Shown in pieces: positions 1-6,256 of a DNA stretch of 15,097 nucleotides. The stretch is from Hyphochytrium catenoides (lineage: Eukaryota > Sar > Hyphochytriomycetes > Hyphochytriales > Hyphochytriaceae). The DNA lies in contig FLMG01003680.1 in the NCBI GenBank assembly GCA_900088475.1, positions 9,040 to 24,136 on the forward strand. The letters run 5' to 3'. Below the pieces are notes generated by a model, which was given only the letters and a program-made list of their open reading frames with translations, did not search any database and was not told the origin of the DNA. Numbering within the stretch: position 1 is the stretch's first letter; the number at the start of each line of letters is the position of its first letter. A program made the position numbers and the translations under genes.

Positions 1-124
1 GGGGCGTCTCGACAAGAAGATTGCTGTCTACCGTCTTCTGCTATCTAACGGCTTCTTCTTCTCCTCTACCTTTTACTCTACTTGGTGTTCCGCTCTCTCT
101 CTCTCTCTCTCTTTCTCTCTCTAG
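1..124 (+). other. Pyrimidine-rich intron end upstream of the first channel exon
   Basis: A (CT)n-rich tract at about 92-122 ends in CTAG immediately before the first channel exon at 125, a strong polypyrimidine tract and acceptor. Bases 1-60 may include the end of an earlier exon, but I could not place a convincing donor there. Confidence 0.5.
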
Positions 125-3100
125 GTAGAAAACGGGGACCTCTTCCAGCACCTGGAGCTTGCGGGCTTTAACAGAGTAAGGTCTTTCTACCTTAAGCATT
201 TGAACTTCTCCTTCTGTCCCCAGTGCCGTGGGCCTGCCTAACAATTGGGCTGTGTGTGTCTCTCCTCTTCTCTCTCTCTCTCTCTCTCTTTCTAACTCTC
301 CTTGTTCCCCCCCTCTTATTCTTCTTACCCCTTTCCCCCTATGTTGGCGTCTACAGGCCCGGTTCTGCCTCATCCTTGGGGACATTACGGAGAGTGCGGA
401 GGTGGAGGGAGAACAGTTAGATCATCAGACAATCATCCGCTTCCTCATCATCCAAAAGCTCCTGGACAAGTACGAGGGAACCATGTCACCAGAGTTCAAG
501 CTCTTCGTGGAGTTCTCTAGCCAAAGGTATGACCGTAATGTTTGCCGAAAAGAGAGAGAAAAAGAAAGCAAGCAAGAAGAGGGGAATATAGGCTAAGATA
601 GAGAAGAGAGAGGGTAGAGAGAGAGAGAGAGAAAGAGGAAAAAAGGGGCGGGGAAAGAGCTGGGGAGGGAGAGGAGAAAAAGAAGAACCCCAAAATTAAG
701 AGAAGAGATATATATAGAGAGAGAGATAAAAAGAGAATGAGAGAGAGAGAGAGAGAGAGGAGAGAGGAGAGACTAAGACTGAACATGGGAGGGAATCACA
801 TCGGCGGACAGGTTGTCCCGAAATCGCAGAGAAAAGAGAGCAACATTTGAAGACATTCCTCTTTGTTGATCTTTCTCCTCTCTGATCACGCTCGCTCCTC
901 TTTCCCTTAATTATCATGGCCGAACTAATCTCTCTCCCTTGTCTCCCTCGCTTACCCTTCCCTCTCAGCACCGTGAGTGTCATGGACAGAACAACCAGAA
1001 AGCGTTTGGTTAGCCTCTTTGGAGATTCCAGAGAAGAGTAAGACGACAGAGAGAGAGAGAGAGAGAGAGAGTTAGTCACCTATATGAGAATAGACTCGAA
1101 GGAGTTTATACTACGAGATAAGCAGACAGGAAGAGAGGAGAGAGTGAGAGAGAGAAGAGAAAGAGAGGAAGAGACCCGGAGAGATGGCAGATGGAACTTG
1201 TCTTGTTCTGTCTGTGCAGGTGATGTCTCATGGTTTCTTTCGTATCTCTCCTGCCTTTAGAAACGTGAAAGCAGAGAGCAGCCTGGTGCGCAACCTCCAG
1301 ATGTTGAAGCAACATCAGGGGCTCAGGTATCGTAGGCACAACCTTCTCCTTGCTTTCTTGAAGGGCGTTCTCTCTCTTCTCTCCCTTCTTCTTTCTAGCC
1401 ATCTTAGTATCACCTACATTCTTCTCTCTTCTTGCATCAACAATAAGTGAACCTTCTCCTGTCTCTTGCCATGCTCTCACCTCAACAACAGGGAATTCCA
1501 CCAGGAGATTGATAAAGAGCTGAAGCAGACACAGAGTTTGAAGGCAGGAGTGTCACAGAGAGATGCAAGAAAGAAGAAAAAGGAGTCTTCCGTGCACTTA
1601 CCGGTAGGTCCGATGGCCTTCTTGGACCAAGCTCCGTCCAGATCGATCGTCGTCCCTCTCTCTCTCTCTCTACCTACTATATATATACAGTTTACTCTTC
1701 ATTTCGCTTCTTCTATCTCTCTTTCAAGTTCTCTTCTCTCTCTCTTCTCTCTCTCTCTCTCTCTCTCGGTATCTCTGTCTCCTGGTCTTTCTACCTACTC
1801 GGAATTCTTCTCTCCGTCTCCCATCTTTTCCTCCATCGGAAACTCGTATCAATCCCTGGGCTTCCCTTCAATACCGGCCCGTTCTCCCTTCTTCTTCCCT
1901 CCCAAGTTGCGACAGCATTTAACGCTGTCTCTTCTGCTAGTTCCTGGCGGCGGGATATGCCTTCTCTCCTGACCTCGTGGACTCTCTGCTGTGTCAGACC
2001 TACTTCTGTCCAGGTTAGATGGATTGCGTTGGGCAAAATGAACTGAGCGGCTCGTGACAGAGAGAGAGACAGAGAAAGAGAGACGAAGAGACACTGAAGG
2101 GGAACCAGAGGAAGGAGGACCAGGATGGGGAGAAGCGATAGGGGAGAGAAAGTCGGAGGGAGAGCGAAGTGAAAGAGACAAGAGAGAGAGAGAAAGAGCT
2201 TATGTGTCTGAAATCTTCAGCTGAGAGTAGCGCGGTGGCCCTCACCGTGGTGTCTCCTTCAGATTTATTTCGCTTTGCCAAGCAGTTCCTGATGCTAGAG
2301 GATGAGGACTCGAGAGACTCAAGCGGTGTCCCCAACAGCTCTGTCTTCCAGATCCCAGTCCCCGAGGAGTTTTGGGTATGAGTGTGGCGTCTGTCTTTTC
2401 ACTGCGGCCACCGTCTCTCCTTCATCCAGCCCGTGCGCCGAACAACATTCTCTGCTCGCATCTTCTCTTTCTCTGTGTCTGACTTCCTAAGGAGGCTCTG
2501 CATTCTTTGTGGAGACGCGATGGTCTGTCGCTGATTTCTCATCCTTCTCTCTCTTTCCTCTCCATCTCTTTCTCTCTTCTCATCTCAGAGAAAGGACTTC
2601 CAAGTCCTGTTCCGGCACTTCCTCCAACGGCATCAAGCGATCGCACTGGCGCTGTACCGGCGGCCACCGTCCAATGTCCAGCTTCCTTATGTTTTCACAG
2701 GCACGTCGAAGATAACTTCCCATCACGCGGTTGCGTTGGTCTTGCTGTTCCCCGTAGAGTTCCAGCTTCTTCCTTGCTTTCCTTGCTCCTCCTGGTCCTC
2801 GTCCTCTCCCATAGCATATCGTCTATTCTACTCACCCTTTTTTCCCTTCTGCGCCAGGCCCGTTCATGAACACGGTCGTAGAAGAAGGCGACAAAGTGTT
2901 CATCCTCATCCCGCCCACTCATCCGCTGGCCATAGCAGGAAGGGTGGTCGAGAGCAGTCGGGATCTCAAGCTATCAGGGACGAAGCTTGCGCCACTGGCA
3001 CTGTCTTCGGCGGCACAAACCTCTCTCTCTGCATCCTCTGCATCTCCGCTGCTCGAAGACATGCCTCCGAACCCTTCCGCCAATTCTCAATCTACCGCAG

Positions 3101-3201
3101 AAGGCCAAGTCTTGCCAGCTGTACCACCTGCTGATGCTCTTCGAGGACCATCGCCGACGCTGACACCGCCTCTGCCGCCGCCAATGCCAAACTCTTCTTA
3201 G
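125..3201 (+). CDS. Slo/BK-like potassium channel, C-terminal part (partial, 9 exons)
   Basis: Exons read as 125-175, 357-526, 969-1037, 1261-1326, 1492-1603, 1941-2013, 2263-2375, 2589-2700 and 2858-3201. All phases agree, giving 369 aa to a TAG stop; the pore and voltage sensor lie upstream of the window. The second exon has a Rossmann-like stretch (FCLILGD, then DHQTIIRFL) typical of RCK domains. The sixth and seventh give AAGYAF, DSLLCQTYF and LFRFAKQFL, aligning with the end of animal Slo1 RCK2 around its PFACGTAF motif. The eighth and ninth give ALALYRRP, YVFTG and EEGDKVFILIP, matching the RCK2 C-terminal subdomain. Known family role: Ca2+- or Na+-gated K+ efflux at a membrane. Odd: where animal BK has the acidic calcium bowl, this protein has a basic KKKK-containing linker. 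The last roughly 100 residues are Ser/Pro-rich. The small exons 969-1037 and 1261-1326 rest only on splice signals and phase. A different RCK-bearing channel is possible. Confidence 0.75.
538..780. repeat. GA-rich simple-sequence block in a Slo intron
   Basis: Multiple imperfect (GA)n runs lie in the 5' half of the 442-nt intron 527-968; the 3' half (about 860-968) is CT-rich. Similar tracts lie at 1050-1071, 1658-1672, 1738-1767 and 2056-2195. Confidence 0.9.
2701..2857 (+). other. Probable GC-AG intron in the Slo-like gene
   Basis: The conserved reading ALALYRRP...LPYVFTG must join to PFMNTVVEEGDKVF. The only boundary that preserves both the motif and phase 1 is ACAG|GCACGT at 2700/2701 joined to GCCAG|GCCCG at 2857/2858. 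This uses GC instead of GT at the donor. GC-AG introns are a known minority class. Confidence 0.65.
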
Positions 3202-3479
3202 TTTGTGGTCTGGCAGTACGCCCAAGACGACCGGAGACCGTTGTGGAGAGGAAGGCTAAGATAGCATATCAAGAGCAATACAATGAGCCGGATCCTTGGC
3301 AAAGCCCTTCACCTAGCGGATGCTATAGCTTTCTTCAGAGAGTAGCTAAGGTAACAGCGCTAGGTTGGGATGCACCTATAACCAGCGCTCAAGTATATTA
3401 TTATAAGGTCTACAGAGAGCCTAGCTTAGGGCATGATGATCCAACCCCAGCACCACTGCCTCGCTTTAAGCAGGGATAG
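3135..3479 (+). pseudogene. Open reading frame ending in the dispersed repeat, possible mobile-element fragment
   Basis: One frame, different from the channel frame, stays open from 3135 through the channel stop to a TAG at 3477-3479. It contains AKLFLVCGLAVRPRRP, ERKAKIAYQEQYNEPDPW, ITSAQVYYYKVY and the tail EPSLGHDDPTPAPLPR. The composition looks protein-like, but no ATG starts it; the only in-frame initiator-like codon near 3243 is GTG. The tail is repeated with similar amino acids (EPSLAHEDPTPSPQPQR) in the inverted copy near 12.9 kb, so selection may once have acted on this frame. I do not recognise the protein family. It may be the 3' end of a mobile element that overlaps, or supplied, the end of the channel gene. 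Confidence 0.4.
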
Positions 3480-3570
3480 TGGCAGGCAACAAGGGGCAGG
3501 GCTCCCCAAGGGGGCGGTGTCGATGTAACCTCACTGGAGGCCTCACCACCCATACAGCCATCAATAAAAA
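3416..3570 (+). repeat. Dispersed repeat, copy 1, with A-rich 3' end
   Basis: This segment is similar to the reverse complement of 12817-12936. The best part, 3513-3551, matches 38 of 39 bases by eye against 12831-12869. It begins inside an open frame (EPSLGHDDPTP) and ends in AATAAA followed by an A-rich run (3563-3580). That end resembles a retrotransposed 3' terminus, or it may simply serve as the polyadenylation signal of the upstream channel gene. Confidence 0.7.
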
Positions 3571-4544
3571 AAAAAGAAAAAGCTCTGCATCATTACTATG
3601 CAGACTAACGCGACATTTGCCTGGAAGCCCAGTCCGCTCTATCCTCAGTTGAAAAGATGTGCGACAATAACATCACGATCAAGGGCAAACAAGGTCTATT
3701 TGTTCAATGTGTGCGACTACTGCCCGTTACGGCCTGAGTGAGCTCTTGCTCTGTACTTGTACTAGCTGTACCATCTCTCAGGTGTCGGACGAGGAGCTCA
3801 AAAGAAGAAGGAAGAAGCCCGACAAAAGTGACATCCACTCTACCTCCCACGCCTAGGTAGCAATGATGGCAGCTAGGGTGTGCCCAACCGCAAAATGTCC
3901 AAGAACTCTTTTGTCTGGCCGGAGCTCCGCAGAGATTCTGTCCTAATTTTGAAGATTATTGCCAAGAGAAACCCTCTGAGACTACTCTCTACCGACATTT
4001 GTATGACGAAAATAATGGGGAATCTTATTCTCAATAAAGGAAGGCTCCCTGGCCTTTATTATGGCTCTTTGTAAGTCTTGTTATGAATCTGTACGACTAA
4101 TTTCGAAGCTTTATCTCCCTTGGCGCGACGTTTTTTCAAACGCGTTTTGCGATTGAGTTCCCTCTGATTTCCGTCTGAAGAAACATGAAGCTATTCTGAA
4201 GCTTATTGCGGATGGCTCATTGCGCATGTACTCTCTTCTCTGATTAGTACGAAATTACAGGCAGCGGTCAGGATAGACATTGCTCCACTGAGCCTACCGG
4301 GTTTTGCCGCAGCACCTTGGCCACTGGTCTACACTCTTGGGTTCTTCTACTCCCATGAGGTGATCTCCATTAACAGATCTGGATTTATAGAAGAGCGCGT
4401 GCCACATACTCTTCCTTCACCTAGGCCAGGAAGGCACGCCTGACAGATTCTCTACCCATCTAATGGGCTCTTAGCTTTGCGGTGGAGGCATCACACTGGG
4501 CAAGGCATCGAGAGTCTGAACAAATCACAGCCTATCAGCCGAGA
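3571..4544. other. Region without a confirmed gene; one exon-like segment
   Basis: No complete gene is recognisable. A segment at 3782-3856 follows a good acceptor (CATCTCTCAG). In one frame it reads VSDEELKRRRKKPDK to a TAG; in another it reads GVGRGAQKKKEEARQK to a TGA. A possible preceding segment at 3651-3691 follows TATCCTCAG. These could be the last exons of a small gene whose start is lost, or chance. The end (4460-4475) has a branch-point-like CTAAT and CTCTTAG, so an extra 5' exon of the next gene is possible. Confidence 0.35.
4033..4060. repeat. 8-bp perfect inverted repeat containing AATAAA on both strands
   Basis: AATAAAGG at 4033-4040 and CCTTTATT at 4053-4060 can form a hairpin with a 12-nt loop. 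Each arm carries a polyadenylation hexamer on one strand. No convergent gene pair is evident here, so function is unknown. Confidence 0.5.
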
Positions 4545-5965
4545 ATGGAGGACTTCAAAGTTGATGCGTCCTTGCCTCAAGGAGTGGAGGGCCAGGAAGC
4601 GAAAAAGATCACAGCTGATGAGATTCAGGTGAGCATTCATAATCTAGAGCTTTGTCTACCCTCAAGCTGCGTGAGCTGCGTGGCTTCTTGCGTGGCCGCA
4701 CTCTTATCCGGCACTTCCTTCCCCACGCGTCTGTGCCACGCAACCCTCTAACTCGAGGACCGACTTACTTGCTCCTTCTGGCATAACACCGCTTCGGGCT
4801 CAAAGACCATTCGCCTTTCGATCTGCAGGCAGTACTAGACGAGAATTCGGCGCTTATTGTGGAGATCATGAAGGTCATGGAGCAAGTCAAGGAAGCTGGA
4901 GGGGATGAGATGTCAGACCTCGTAAAGGGCAAGAAATTGACTTTGAGCGAGAACCTTACAAAGCTTGCACAGTGGGCTGATAAGCCTGGTAAATATGGCG
5001 GCGCAACTATCTTCCCAGAAGCCAAGGGTCCTAGGCCCTATCCACAGTTCTCTAGATTAATGATGCTGTATCTCCCCAGACATCCCATCCTCTTCTTGTC
5101 GTCAGCCTTCTACCCCGGCCTCTGCTTGTCTCTGGTCAACCTTTGAACCTTACTGGCTTCAGCTCACCTCGTCTTTTGATGACTATGACTATTCGCAGAG
5201 CTGACAGAGCCCGTTACGGTCCGAAAAGTGGGCAGACCTCCAGGACGGCCTCCTGGACGTCCAGGAAGGCCGCCGCTCGGTGGAAGAAGAGGGGGCCGTG
5301 GCGGCAGAGGGGGCGGTAGGGGAAAGATCGTGGCGGCAAGGCCATCTCCCGCATCATCTAATGCTGATGGGGATGATGGGCGGCGGCGCCCTCCTGCCGG
5401 TTCCATGAGGTCAAGAACTAAGACCTCCAAATACACTGGTGTATACTTTGATCGGAACAGGTCAGGGTCTAAATACATTCAAATCCTATCCTTGTTGGCT
5501 AGTAACAAAGCGCCTTTGTTTGCAGGTGGACGGCCCTAATATTCTACAAGGGCTCTCAGCACTACCTGGGACGATTCTTAACAGAAGAACAGGCAGCTGA
5601 TGCATATGCGAGGGCTCAAGCTGAGGTAGGGCACAGTATAAGGAAGCAGAATCAATCGTCAAGGGTTGGGCAGATGGAATCTATTTGGGGCCAGGAGAGA
5701 ATCTCATCCGTTAAATGTGCATCAACTCTCTCTTGACAATCGCCATGTGCAGGTGAAGGAGCTTGGCCACCACATCTCTCGCGTGCCTTCCCGGAAACGG
5801 AGGAGACAAACAGAGGAGACTAATGAGGGAACTCCTAGTGCCCGAGAAGAAGGAGTTGAGCCGAGCAGCGCGAAGCAGGCCAAGGTTGCTGAAAGTGTTG
5901 AAGCAAAAGCTCTCCCTAACACAACCCTTCCAGGCGCCTCTCAAGAGAATGTGCAGACTGAATAG
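4545..5965 (+). CDS. SSXT (SS18/GIF-type) plus AP2 domain fusion protein
   Basis: Exons 4545-4628, 4829-4988, 5199-5460, 5526-5625 and 5753-5965 join with matching phases into 272 aa. Residues about 21-80 (KITADEIQ, AVLDENSALIVEIM, LSENLTKLAQWAD) match the SSXT domain of SS18 and plant GIF coactivators, whose pattern is an IQ..LDEN..LI start and a NL..LA..AD end. Residues 93-107 hold four GRP cores (AT-hook-like), followed by Arg-Gly repeats to about 120. Residues 158-205 form an AP2 domain: SKYTGVYFDRNR, then WTALIFYKGSQHYLGRF and TEEQAADAYARA. The tail is basic (RKRRR near 215), a possible nuclear signal, then acidic/polar. Likely role: a nuclear DNA-binding factor that also recruits SWI/SNF-type partners through SSXT; this combination is inference. 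The start is uncertain: 4545 is the first ATG in the open frame, but an upstream exon could splice in near 4475. Confidence 0.78.
5461..5525 (+). other. 65-nt intron splitting the AP2 domain
   Basis: The donor AACAG|GTCAGG and acceptor TTTGCAG|GTGG remove 65 nt. This joins DRNR to WTALIFYKG, restoring the conserved tryptophan strand of AP2. Read through without splicing, the AP2 domain is broken. Confidence 0.85.
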
Positions 5966-6060
5966 TGACGAGGCCTCCGAGTGTCTGTTTCCCCATTAGC
6001 CTCTTCCCTGTTTGTCGCTATTACCTCCTAGAGCAATGCGCGAGAGTAGTAGCTGTTGAC

Positions 6061-6066
6061 TTTATT
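6061..6066 (-). promoter_or_regulatory. Candidate polyadenylation signal of the ATF6-like gene
   Basis: TTTATT on the + strand reads AATAAA on the - strand, about 191 nt past the stop at 6257. With the + strand hexamer at 6160 it implies overlapping tail-to-tail transcripts. Confidence 0.4.
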
Positions 6067-6159
6067 ATTTGAAGGTATGACGGTGCAGCCCACGTATTGG
6101 CCACGGCACATGATAGAAAACGGCACACTTGAGATAAGTGTCGAGCCGGTCGACAAGTC

Positions 6160-6165
6160 AATAAA
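6160..6165 (+). promoter_or_regulatory. Candidate polyadenylation signal of the SSXT-AP2 gene
   Basis: AATAAA lies about 195 nt after the stop codon at 5965, the only such hexamer on this strand before the convergent gene's coding end. Confidence 0.4.
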
Positions 6166-6256
6166 TAGCACAAGTACCACGCCACTAGACTATGGTCGCG
6201 CGGTGTGAGAACAGAGAGATAGCCTGACACACAAAGCCGATCAGTCAGGAGGTTGG

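Noticed and set aside
517-786. 89-codon - strand frame of Ser/Leu repeats
   Set aside because: It lies in a channel intron and is simple-sequence GA/CT.
2221-2262. Earlier acceptor (ATCTTCAG near 2220) for channel exon 2263-2375
   Set aside because: It keeps frame but inserts 14 residues that have no counterpart in Slo channels. The CTCCTTCAG acceptor at 2262 fits the homologous spacing better, though both might be used.
4482-4544. GTG at 4482 as the start of the SSXT-AP2 gene
   Set aside because: GTG is not a normal eukaryotic start. The ATG at 4545 is in frame; the upstream part may instead belong to an exon or leader.
5164-5478. 104-codon - strand Pro/Arg-rich frame
   Set aside because: Antisense shadow of the GRP/RGG exon of the SSXT-AP2 gene.
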